DNA of 64,000 nucleotides, taken from NCBI RefSeq assembly GCF_022581195.2, contig NC_061469.1, forward strand, positions 5,766,001-5,830,000. Direction: 5' to 3'. The position numbers were made by a program, and so were the translations under genes. The DNA comes from Helicoverpa zea (Eukaryota > Arthropoda > Insecta > Lepidoptera > Noctuidae). The notes under the pieces were generated by a model that was not told the origin of the DNA, did not search any database, and was given only the letters and a program-made list of their open reading frames with translations. Below are positions 62,401 through 64,000 of the stretch, one piece after another; position 1 is the first letter of the stretch, and every line of letters starts with the position of its first letter.

Positions 62401-63435
62401 CAGCGTACGCATCTAGTGTGAACCTACACGAGCCTATTCTTTTGTTCACACATGTAGCGCATCGTACGCTATAGCTTATTGTCGGCTTGGTGAGTACGCG
62501 TACTGCAGATTGAGTCGACGTTCATACTGGGGCAGACAGTGAGTATACTCACAGTCAGCGGCGGACAATACGTTTGGTGTGAACAATCCCTTAAACAAAG
62601 GAAAAGCTGAATCATTGCTGGAAAGAAATTAAAAGCAGCAGCAAATTGTATTCAATTAAAAGGAATAAATGAAAAAAATAGTGAATTTTGAACATAATGA
62701 CTGAAAGAAGAAGAAAAGACTGCAGTCGTGTTAAAGCTCTACTTCTTTTCAATACATTCCGAACCTTTAGAAATAGGTAGGTACGTTTAATGTTCTTCGG
62801 ATAACTAAACTTGGATAGTTTTTAATGCTTTGATTCCAGACAGTTTACGACACCAAGTTATTTGCGGTCAATGGTTTAACGCAGTCAGAAATGACATTAA
62901 CCTTTTCAATTGAAGGTAGCTATTCAAGTAAAGGGGTCATTACTATCTGTATTTTGCTTTTGATATTTGCTATATAGTTCTGATATTTATAATATTCAAT
63001 ATATGAGTTAAGTGAAAACAACTGGATAATAAATTGGAGAAGTAAAGTAGGTACATGTAACTTTTCTTTTTTTTTTCTCTTTAAAATTAATGGTAATAAA
63101 TCCCAAGGAATTGGATCTTGAGAGTGAGGGGGATGGTAATATGAAGGAATTTTACTAGGACTTTGGGATTTTACTATGCAAACTTATTGGAACCCTCATT
63201 ATCAGGCAAATAAGGCCCATAGATACGCACATATCTTAAATTAACTTACATTTATATGATTAAAATTCTTACATATAACACGGCGCGGAGATATCATGTG
63301 GTGGGTACACCAATATCGGAGGGGAGGGCACGGGGGAGGGGCTGTTCTTGCGCCTGCGCGCCACGAACACGCCGGCCATCACGATCAGCAACACTAGAGC
63401 TGCGCTCGCGCCGCCCAACGCTACCAGGACCGCCT
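14366..63435 (-). CDS. Syt15: Synaptotagmin-15-like gene (nine exons, N-terminus outside window)
   Basis: Gene-level entry; exons are listed separately. The joined exons (1232 nt) encode 409 residues plus the stop. In visible-protein numbering there is one transmembrane helix at about 3-25 followed by RRRK, a proline/serine-rich linker to about 125, C2A at about 131-250 and C2B at about 268-405, ending WHPLTN. This is the synaptotagmin layout: membrane-anchored proteins of vesicle trafficking with the C2 domains in the cytosol. From memory of the family, human SYT15 is the best match, through GRVWF at the C2A start, LMPDERR, TCNPFYDETF, and SYMFARGRALQHW near the end; its length (~420 aa) also fits. 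In C2A only about two of the five canonical calcium aspartates remain and C2B has almost none, so calcium-independent membrane or protein binding is likely. All introns are GT-AG (453 bp to 31.6 kb). The paralogue assignment rests on recall, not a search. Confidence 0.85.
14997..15213 (-). CDS. Syt15: Synaptotagmin-like exon: C2B middle
   Basis: The acceptor is cacag, with pyrimidines upstream, and the donor is G|gtacat. The exon enters in phase 0 and leaves in phase 1. Its 72 codons begin LDPSSSKK and include VRVTQERACRGVRARRTA and ECFHFRLRADELHTTSV. The C2B loop-1 aspartate pair (normally SDPYVK) is replaced by KKEMVVRV. The segment between the basic strand and ECFHF is very GC- and CpG-rich. 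Confidence 0.93.
15450..15598 (+). mobile_element. Retroelement 3' tail with AAAT repeats (intron 7)
   Basis: An AT-rich stretch ends GTGTGCCTAAATAAATAAAT then further AAAT units, a pattern I know from 5'-truncated LINE ends in moths. It lies just upstream of the C2B-middle exon, on the opposite strand. Confidence 0.5.
16568..16735 (+). repeat. Moth interspersed repeat ('accgacttnaaa' type)
   Basis: TTTTTACCGACTTTAAAA and GGTTCTCTGACTATG recall a very common non-coding moth repeat whose start also occurs at 63563-63620. It abuts the donor of the C2B-start exon. Confidence 0.4.
16773..16880 (-). CDS. Syt15: Synaptotagmin-like exon: start of C2B
   Basis: This exon was found by looking for the missing first strands of C2B. 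The acceptor is gttcacag, the donor is AAG|gtaagc, and both ends are phase 0. It encodes 36 residues with LGEILVSLLYNENLHRLTV and VIEARGLK, the invariant opening of a synaptotagmin C2B domain. It joins in frame to exon 15213-14997. Confidence 0.93.
16881..18291 (-). other. Intron 6 of the synaptotagmin-like gene (1.4 kb)
   Basis: Bounded by gtttgt and gttcacag. It contains the half fold-back repeat at 18117-18171. Nothing else is recognised. Confidence 0.8.
18117..18171. repeat. Half copy of the fold-back repeat
   Basis: ATCATTAAATGTCTCTGAGTG and GTGGTTAGTG match the right arm of 2622-2720. The left arm is absent. It lies in intron 6 of the synaptotagmin-like gene. Confidence 0.6.
18292..18459 (-). 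CDS. Syt15: Synaptotagmin-like exon: end of C2A
   Basis: The acceptor is gttctaaccag and the donor is AAG|gtttgt, a non-consensus but valid GT. Both ends are phase 0. The 56 residues carry LTLKLSVLDIGRVGKGKQLIG, where classical C2A loop 3 would read DxDxxxxxD. Only the first aspartate remains (LDIG), and the third position is lysine. The exon continues into LPLTELDG and the inter-domain segment EEPQLYKLDIEK. Confidence 0.93.
18460..20610 (-). other. Intron 5 of the synaptotagmin-like gene (2.2 kb)
   Basis: Bounded by gtaagt and gttctaaccag. AT-rich, with a short hairpin near 19331-19356 (AACCATAAA/TTTATGGTT). No coding content. Intron 4 (20705-21157, 453 bp) is likewise plain. Confidence 0.8.
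20611..20704 (-). CDS. Syt15: Synaptotagmin-like exon: C2A middle
   Basis: The acceptor is acctcttcag and the donor is CAA|gtaagt. The exon enters in phase 2 (its first G completes Lys) and leaves in phase 0. It encodes 31 residues, LMPDERRVLQ, then a basic run TKQKKKT, then CNPFYDETFVYQ. The polybasic strand followed by NPxFDExF is a C2 hallmark and commonly contacts acidic phospholipid or SNARE partners. Confidence 0.93.
21158..21282 (-). CDS. Syt15: Synaptotagmin-like exon: start of C2A
   Basis: The acceptor is tttccctag and the donor is AA|gtaagt. The exon enters in phase 0 and leaves in phase 2. It encodes the first strands of C2A, from GRVWFTLKYE to CDPYIK. Loop 1 keeps the second calcium aspartate (CDPY), but the first is lost in PSRTPALANA. 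The exon is GC-rich in an AT-rich setting. Confidence 0.92.
21283..25070 (-). other. Intron 3 of the synaptotagmin-like gene (3.8 kb)
   Basis: Bounded by gtaagc and tttccctag. Apart from the RTE tail at 23212-23292, nothing is recognised. The 93-codon ORF at 24501-24782 has no domain features. Confidence 0.8.
23212..23292 (-). pseudogene. RTE-type LINE 3' tail
   Basis: The minus strand reads AENRSQWRALGEAYVQQWT, then runs into GATGATGATGGTGATG repeats, the usual RTE 3' end. Only about 80 bp remain, inside intron 3. Confidence 0.75.
25071..25159 (-). CDS. Syt15: Synaptotagmin-like exon: pre-C2A segment
   Basis: The acceptor is tgtttcag and the donor is GTG|gtaagc. The exon enters in phase 1 and leaves in phase 0. 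It encodes 29 residues including VLDPSLYKSD and WPEGHV, which run straight into GRVWF of the next exon. Synaptotagmin-15 has a comparable acidic segment (…PELYK… then …DG) just before C2A, which supports the paralogue call. Confidence 0.88.
25413..25545 (-). mobile_element. LINE 3' tail fragment
   Basis: The minus strand carries AAAGAGATCGCTCTTAGCGA and ends CTAATAAAGTATATCTATCT. This 3' UTR type recurs widely in moth genomes. It is non-coding. Confidence 0.5.
26184..26195 (+). repeat. Left target-site duplication of the I-type LINE
   Basis: ATGATCAACTAC sits directly before the first element base and is identical to 32014-32025 after the A-rich tail. Confidence 0.9.
26196..26464 (+). promoter_or_regulatory. 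5' UTR / presumed internal promoter of the LINE
   Basis: The first 269 bp of the element, starting CATCTGTCATCG, hold no ORF. LINEs of this type carry an internal pol II promoter beginning at their first base. That role is inferred from position; I see no TATA box. Confidence 0.5.
26465..27970 (+). CDS. LINE ORF1: zinc-knuckle nucleocapsid-like protein
   Basis: This is a 501-residue ORF with no interruptions. The N-terminal ~60 residues are acidic and serine-rich and are followed by a KRGKK basic patch. The middle has an RNA-recognition-like region typical of insect LINE ORF1 proteins (inferred from position). From residue 250 there are three cysteine/histidine clusters: CSKCWKYGHIKAFC (CX2CX4HX4C), CPKCGGEHDNC (CX2CX3HX2C) and CVNCKGDHMSMVKSKC (CX2CX3HX7C), then CPAFLREKEI, as in other I/Jockey ORF1s. 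The C-terminus is strongly lysine-rich (KKTLKNKITKVKKGRRKK). It is expected to coat the element RNA. The start at 26465 is the first ATG after the 5' UTR. Confidence 0.92.
   Translation: MESGCDEEDGSSCHSSSVTLRAMIHNTDGTSDLEEGDTESNLKVGNKRGRDDSSPDDDIQNGEFITVGKRGKKAKVTTPRSGFSPGKSFVSDNPEYVEVSVISKEVLPKQITLAKLLSTEKIPEIMRIVYKSPYKILIRFKSNYAADKLLSSASIKQRGWVCKKTNEVNVSYGLIKEIDLDLDDNSIKDILECEVDILSVKRLSRRNDEGKWVASASIRICFQGPILPPFVFAYGMRMEVLPFNFLVTQCSKCWKYGHIKAFCPNKKQICPKCGGEHDNCETINFQCVNCKGDHMSMVKSKCPAFLREKEIRDIMCKHNCTYKMALIKNKENKNVVVPSPNLFTVDEFTRAEVKAGKSYSDVVKQSFLPTENSDEDRMSPILNSNKLLVRSKKTLKNKITKVKKGRRKKIRCPVEDEEISEFLAENIENTESQSGDKSRKKHDFSLKRFLKNIKEIFSGNSCMEAKIIAVIKYFTTELKSFLKSFLSVDFLLEVLGCSNNG
27963..31697 (+). 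CDS. LINE ORF2: endonuclease, reverse transcriptase and RNase H
   Basis: This is a 1244-residue intact ORF. The APE-like endonuclease occupies about residues 10-230 (ILQWNANSLSPK, VSETWLSS, VGDFNAHH, LGSDHIVI). The reverse transcriptase occupies about 440-790 (SPGVDNISY, PIPKPGRDP, LRPISLMSC, FVDINNAYNNV, AQGDPLSPLLFN, YADD at 654-657, KYLGLWLD). The RNase H spans about 953-1090 (FTDGSK with Asp 959, RAELTAIVEAL, MTDSKSALQ, SHIGVPGNEMADKLA), with its acidic catalytic residues present. A C-terminal cysteine/histidine cluster starts at Cys 1174 (CNTC…YHILLEC). It should nick the target and prime reverse transcription there. The ATG overlaps the ORF1 stop by 8 nt in another frame, suggesting reinitiation or coupled translation. 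Confidence 0.95.
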   Translation: MDKNFNTKNRVVTILQWNANSLSPKTDDFQCLLLREKIHIAVVSETWLSSDKSLNISNYNIIRKDRLDSYGGVCVITHKSIKVLHRDVVHPNSSIEMIIVEVFNVPGIKNIISIYCPPSSITNQSDWHYIFNRFDKETLIVGDFNAHHITWSNKTDRRGEMVYDAYFDKDYLCLNDGNATRIKSVNGFLQQSSPDASFVSTDLATKMSWETTNESLGSDHIVIKMKYGYESLNNFIKRRNFKQARWSEYREKSEEAFANVDLSLSVQESYNLFASKIDQVAEETIPWIKICQDPTAKFVPKPYWTSELSKAVAERRLALAKLRRNPIPDNYDMYMAKINTARKLVGKARSTGWKEFCTSIDSETSASEMWKRMRWVKGGRYGNRCVDSDKCRELLQSLTPDLACEEPPLFMEGSCAMEEDITLFELLNCLKHKDTSPGVDNISYSMLFNLSVTGKKFLLHIYNLILQTGIIPNQWRSIKVVPIPKPGRDPNSSNSLRPISLMSCPCKVFHGVLLKRLEWFVEKSYLLSPSTVGFRRSRSCLDNLTRLISSIQIGFSKNMATIACFVDINNAYNNVNINRMISLLNRIGVGGKLCTYIFNYLSQRYLQIDTGMDGILVRQASVGLAQGDPLSPLLFNIATMNICKSITSCNVSQYADDFVLYVSSSKHNLDSAISHLYTALDVLVKNLGEMGLFLSESKSNVCLFSRSRCLTNVHISINKKELKVVDKIKYLGLWLDSSLRWGAHINETCEKAYKYLNILKTLAGKSWGIHPKHLRRLYISLVRSRIDYASFLYGNSAKTHLYKLDVLQNRALRICGGFIRSTPICVMESELCVSPLFVRRYWLACRYWLRLSSFSNDATLSLLQELSVLCTNAYWRNKNKPILIDIHNKFNNNIVHKSPILDMYSLDTWVSNINIRDCVICNVDELGVPKRSMSVANLRMLISNMFRCRYDSYYFIFTDGSKSVHGVGAAFFDVQTNTSMKFKLCNDACIMRAELTAIVEALSYVHSLPYKNVVIMTDSKSALQHLIRCVSGVRGMPIAYEALKSIQFLQKQLVNIKIQWITSHIGVPGNEMADKLASEAIADGIVIAGDPYFTELIPHMKKFCHNLWEEHFSFVTARKGLWYRTIQHDLPRAPWFDVGNMPRELLVLAFRIRSGHVPANRFLHLMGVKPSPLCNTCTHQVVDDLYHILLECCAFDDLRLQLCTAIGSDMYSGGVNVLLGRPLSEQSVAIYKFVKDVFLRRDSF
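31698..32013 (+). other. 3' UTR of the LINE with terminal hairpin
   Basis: This is AT-rich and non-coding. Near the end, GAGGCT (about 31959-31964) and AGCCTC (about 31986-31991) can pair around CATAACGCAGCAGCG, shortly before the A-rich tail. LINE reverse transcriptases often recognise a 3' structure like this; that role is inferred here. Confidence 0.45.
32014..32025 (+). repeat. Right target-site duplication of the I-type LINE
   Basis: ATGATCAACTAC directly follows the A-rich 3' end. It matches 26184-26195 exactly, fixing both element ends. Confidence 0.9.
32030..32200 (+). mobile_element. Helitron-like fragment beside the LINE
   Basis: AAATAAAAGATGAAGAGTTTG then GTAAACGCGCTATTCTCATG, AACTGCTGAAGCAATTT and ATCGAGGATGACTATAGGC follow the usual internal order of these repeats. 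The LINE inserted close to its edge. Confidence 0.4.
33655..34060 (+). repeat. Moth interspersed repeat with TCACTGACTCACTCACTGA
   Basis: The span includes GGGCACGGCCGTACCATC and CACTGACTCACTCACTGACC then GATCATCAAAAGTC. I recognise this block as widely dispersed in moths. No coding content. Confidence 0.45.
34608..35255. mobile_element. 648-bp fold-back element with near-identical 189-bp arms
   Basis: The left arm (34608-34796) and right arm (35067-35255) match as inverted copies at 188 of 189 positions by eye; the difference is AATATTGTCTTGG against AATATTGACTTGG. The ends read GATCCCACCAAAAAC and GTTTTTGGTGGGATC. The 270-bp spacer has no useful ORF. The superfamily is unknown because the flanks give no clear duplication. 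A transcript across it would form a long double strand. Confidence 0.85.
35341..35448 (+). repeat. Hairpin repeat, copy 1
   Basis: The hairpin CACACGTGTGTTCTAG / CTAGAACATACAAGTGTG has loop GAAAAAT. It is followed by TTATAATTAAGTTTGCGAT. Compare 35836-35930. Confidence 0.65.
35564..35764 (-). mobile_element. Head-less copy of SINE family A
   Basis: It has the same body as 1684-2060, from TTTTTCCAAGTATGTTGGGG through GACTGCCAAGGATGTT. It lies between the two inverted hairpin copies at 35341-35448 and 35836-35930. Confidence 0.78.
35836..35930 (+). repeat. Hairpin repeat, copy 2 (hairpin inverted relative to copy 1)
   Basis: The right flank TTATAATTAAGTTTGCGAT has the same orientation as copy 1. 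The hairpin ACGTGTATGTTCTAG / CTAGAACACACGTGT with loop ATCTTTC matches the reverse complement of the copy 1 hairpin. Confidence 0.65.
36845..36920. repeat. Cluster of short overlapping hairpins with CTACG/CGTAG motifs
   Basis: CTACGAATTTTCGTAG, CGTAGCCGCAGCTACG and GTAGCACGACTAC follow each other within 70 bp, and each can fold. It looks like an end of a dispersed repeat. Confidence 0.5.
37716..38006 (+). repeat. Common moth repeat (AACCGGTCAAGTGCGA … GGAACCCTAAAA)
   Basis: It runs from AAAACCGGTCAAGTGCGAAT and CTCGCGCACGAAGGGTTCCG through a GACGGACGGACGGACAG block to GGGTCCCGTTTTACC and CGGAACCCTAAAA. I know this non-coding family as one of the most frequent in moth genomes. This copy looks full length. 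Confidence 0.65.
39407..39478 (-). repeat. Dispersed ~72-bp repeat, copy 2
   Basis: The inverse of 9795-9868, running CATGCACCTTAACTCAATAG to ACTGACCTGAAGTTGAC. It is in the large intron. Confidence 0.7.
41583..41795 (+). mobile_element. Helitron-like non-autonomous element
   Basis: It starts TCTCTACTAATATTATAAA and ends near GGGACGTAAGTGAAGCCGC. TCTCTACTA is the 5' end of Lep1-type Helitrons. The middle is short and degraded. Confidence 0.55.
41985..42140 (+). pseudogene. RTE-like LINE ORF2 C-terminal remnant
   Basis: The frame AWGRPKKRWIDCLTRCECDV then stop, followed by a degenerate stretch to TTGGGAACGGAACATAAAG. GRPKKRWID is the conserved motif shortly before the end of RTE-type ORF2. 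Confidence 0.65.
42375..43470 (-). mobile_element. 5'-truncated LINE with TGATTT-repeat 3' end
   Basis: On the minus strand it starts within the end of an ORF2 (about 43465-43227), continues through a long 3' UTR, and ends at TGACTTTTGATTTTGATTTT. The terminal ~180 bp (GGGGGCTGTC, CACTTCTTCTTCCCAGC) are shared with 12945-13130, so both belong to one moth LINE family. I cannot exclude a further insertion in the middle. Confidence 0.72.
43227..43465 (-). pseudogene. LINE ORF2 C-terminus (5'-truncated)
   Basis: An open 79-codon segment ends at TAA. It contains NTRNKHKLCVPIHRL, GLGIRFYNKLP and ILSKKAYYTVNDYI, the conserved tail of Jockey/CR1-like ORF2 proteins in Lepidoptera. There is no start codon and no RT domain, so it is non-functional. 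Confidence 0.75.
45801..45940 (+). mobile_element. Internally deleted copy of SINE family A
   Basis: It begins CGTGGTGGCCTAGTGGG (A box), loses the B-box sequence, and jumps from the head to the terminal AATCCGGTTAGACTGGAAGC and CGACCCCAACATAGTTGGG. It ends in GATGATGATGG. This is the only plus-strand copy and shows both ends of the family. Confidence 0.8.
48415..49328 (+). repeat. Tandem duplication of ~420-490 bp
   Basis: Copy 1 is about 48415-48838 and copy 2 about 48839-49328. Both start TGCACA…TTAGCAAGAACTAATTA. They share CAAAGCAAGCAGTAATAGAA, CGCCTGCAATAC and GGTTAACAATAGT and end ACGTTTTATTTATAA. Copy 2 has an extra ~70 bp near 48975-49050. Divergence shows it is old. It lies in the large intron, and a short third start may follow at 49329. 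Confidence 0.75.
51815..51985 (+). mobile_element. Degraded Helitron-like fragment
   Basis: CTATATAATAAAGAGGAAAC, GGCTCCGAAACTCTTGAACC and GTTCCCACGGGACACGAGTG, then AAACCGC, follow the internal order of 41583-41795. Confidence 0.5.
53983..54028 (-). mobile_element. Helitron-like end fragment
   Basis: ACTAGTTTGTGCCCGCGGTT then TCAACCGTGTCC is the inverted 3' end of the Lep1-type repeats (CCGCGGGC…CTAG). Confidence 0.45.
55010..55095 (+). mobile_element. Helitron-like internal fragment
   Basis: GGAATGCTATAAATTATTTG, GTGTGTCTGTGGCAACATAG and CCGATGAACCGACTC resemble the internal order of the other copies; both ends are missing. Confidence 0.35.
56770..56909 (-). CDS. Syt15: Synaptotagmin-like exon: cytosolic linker
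   Basis: The acceptor is ttttacacag and the donor is A|gtaagt. The first base completes a Met codon with the upstream exon, and the exon leaves in phase 1. The 46 residues are serine-, leucine- and proline-rich (for example LRSSSLGELRDVVSV) with no recognised domain. They link the membrane anchor to C2A. Serine-rich linkers of this kind are plausible phosphorylation targets, but no site is proven. Intron 2, downstream, is 31.6 kb. Confidence 0.87.
58366..58545 (-). repeat. Moth interspersed repeat (ATCATCAAATGAC type), copy 1
   Basis: The minus strand reads GGGAAATCATCAAATGACCT, AGATTCAGACTCTTGCCCAC and CCAGGGCCGCGGTAG. I know it as a dispersed moth repeat. It is GC-rich but not coding, and has no splice sites that fit the host gene. 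Confidence 0.5.
59438..59525 (-). repeat. Moth interspersed repeat (ATCATCAAATGAC type), copy 2
   Basis: On the minus strand, GGAAAGTCATCAAATGACTC, GGGTTAGCAGCGTGAGGGAG and GTCAGACTCATACTGAC match the opening of copy 1 at 58366-58545. It is shorter. Confidence 0.5.
60762..60808. repeat. Perfect 16-bp hairpin
   Basis: TTTGCGTACAAAACCG (60762-60777) pairs exactly with CGGTTTTGTACGCAAA (60793-60808) around a 15-nt loop. It sits in intron 1 in a GC-richer patch (about 60600-60860), possibly an element remnant. Confidence 0.6.
61904..62591 (+). mobile_element. PIF/Harbinger-like deletion derivative
   Basis: The ends are imperfect inverted repeats of about 40 bp: GGCATCGTTCAGACCAAACG… and, inverted, GGGATTGTTCACACCAAACG…, both continuing TATTGTCSGCCGCTGACTGT. 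TAA precedes the left end (61901-61903) and follows the right end (62592-62594), fitting the TWA target of PIF/Harbinger elements if the terminal base is mismatched. The interior has a GC-rich presumed 5' region and the start of a MADF-domain gene. No DDE transposase remains, so it would need help to move. Confidence 0.72.
62217..62474 (+). pseudogene. Truncated MADF-domain (Harbinger accessory) gene
   Basis: From ATG at 62217 the first 46 residues match the MADF/Myb-SANT-like pattern: FDTEKFIAEV, CIWNANSEEF, NLRRCAWEDI, SVMYEDW, with spaced tryptophans (CIW, CAWEDI, EDW). PIF/Harbinger transposons carry such a DNA-binding protein next to the transposase. After residue 47 the homology stops and the ORF runs to a chance stop through the right end of the element. 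It is probably an internal deletion product, but the MADF part has no stop or frameshift. Confidence 0.68.
63273..63435 (-). CDS. Syt15: Synaptotagmin-like exon: transmembrane helix
   Basis: The acceptor is ...tctccacag and the donor is AT|gtaaga. The exon enters with two bases of a split codon and leaves in phase 2. It encodes 53 residues: a hydrophobic alanine/valine/leucine stretch of about 23 residues, then ARRRKN as a stop-transfer signal, then a proline-rich stretch (SPSPVPSPP). It is markedly GC-rich against its surroundings. The entry phase shows that at least one more coding exon lies beyond the right edge, holding the start codon and the short lumenal N-terminus. Confidence 0.88.
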
Positions 63436-63562
63436 CTGTGGAGAAATATGAATATTTAATACTGAAAAATGGTAAATAAACTAAGAACTAGTGATATTAT
63501 GGTAGAGCATGTAGTTATTGTACATACAAACAAAACAGACTTGAAGTCATAAACCTTCATTT

Positions 63563-63625
63563 TTAACCGACTTCAAAAAAGAAAGCTTCTCTATTCGACC
63601 GCGTATATATTTAGGTGTGATCAAA
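63563..63625 (+). repeat. Moth interspersed repeat ('accgacttcaaa' type)
   Basis: TTAACCGACTTCAAAAAAG, then CTTCTCTATTCGACCGCG, is the usual opening of this dispersed family. Confidence 0.5.
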
Positions 63626-64000
63626 GTGGCCAAAGGATTTTCTTTTACATTTTATTTTTCTGCTAAACCAAATAAAACAGATCTCTAATCTTTCATCCCT
63701 AACATTTTATGAAACGAATTCTTTGAAATATTTTTCATTTGAACGCAAAGTCATCGCTTTGTTTCTATTATAAAGCTCCGAGTTAATCTTATAGCCTTAA
63801 GCCGTTTAAGCACTACACTAAATATTCGAAAATAAAGTTAAGCTATATAAAATAAAAGAAGAAAATATTCTTCAATAAAATGTTATAACTTTTATATTTG
63901 CCTTTTTCGTGAACTTATGTTTTCAATATCTCTGCGGGCTGCGGCTTGTACTTTGTGGAACATAACAGTAATATGAAAGGACAGCTCTTTTATATTTCTC

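Larger units (their letters stand above)
56910..63272 (-). other. Intron 1 of the synaptotagmin-like gene (6.4 kb)
   Basis: It is bounded by gtaaga and ttttacacag on the minus strand. It holds the Harbinger-like element, two copies of an interspersed repeat and a perfect hairpin. The remainder is plain AT-rich sequence. Confidence 0.8.

Noticed and set aside
63256..63459. 67-codon plus-strand ORF rich in Arg/Pro
   Set aside because: Antisense to the transmembrane exon, whose splice sites and hydrophobic helix make the minus strand the coding one.

Overview
The window looks like AT-rich nuclear DNA from a moth (Lepidoptera, probably a noctuid). The evidence is one host gene split by long GT-AG introns, together with several dispersed repeat families I know from moths: tRNA-derived SINEs, RTE-type LINE tails ending in GAT/ATG repeats, LINE 3' ends with TGATTT repeats, and Helitron-like fragments. 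There are no prokaryotic operons, rRNA genes or CRISPR arrays.

The only host gene I can support lies on the minus strand and runs from beyond the right edge down to its stop codon at 14366-14368. I rebuilt nine exons by hand: 63435-63273, 56909-56770, 25159-25071, 21282-21158, 20704-20611, 18459-18292, 16880-16773, 15213-14997 and 14493-14366. All splice sites are GT-AG, all phases agree, and together they give 409 residues. The product has one transmembrane helix, a linker and tandem C2A and C2B domains, which is the synaptotagmin layout. It resembles synaptotagmin-15 most closely, and most calcium-binding aspartates are missing. The N-terminal exon lies outside the window.

The introns and the 14 kb downstream are filled with mobile elements. 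The largest intron (25160-56769, 31.6 kb) holds an apparently intact I-type non-LTR retrotransposon (26196-32013), antisense to the host gene and flanked by a perfect 12-bp target duplication. Both ORFs are open: a zinc-knuckle ORF1, and an endonuclease/RT/RNase H ORF2 whose start overlaps the ORF1 stop. The same intron holds a 648-bp fold-back element with nearly identical 189-bp arms (34608-35255), two hairpins related by inversion, a 5'-truncated LINE, SINEs, Helitron-like pieces and a local tandem duplication. Intron 1 has repeats only. The intron above the transmembrane exon is cut by the window edge.

Two DNA transposon relics stand out. At 653-2591 is a mariner-type element with ~300-bp terminal inverted repeats, TA flanks, a broken transposase remnant and a nested SINE. 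At 61904-62591, inside intron 1, is a PIF/Harbinger-like element flanked by TAA that keeps the start of a MADF-domain gene. The rest of 2.7-14.3 kb is intergenic DNA with SINEs, an RTE relic, small fold-back repeats and a perfect 26-bp palindrome.
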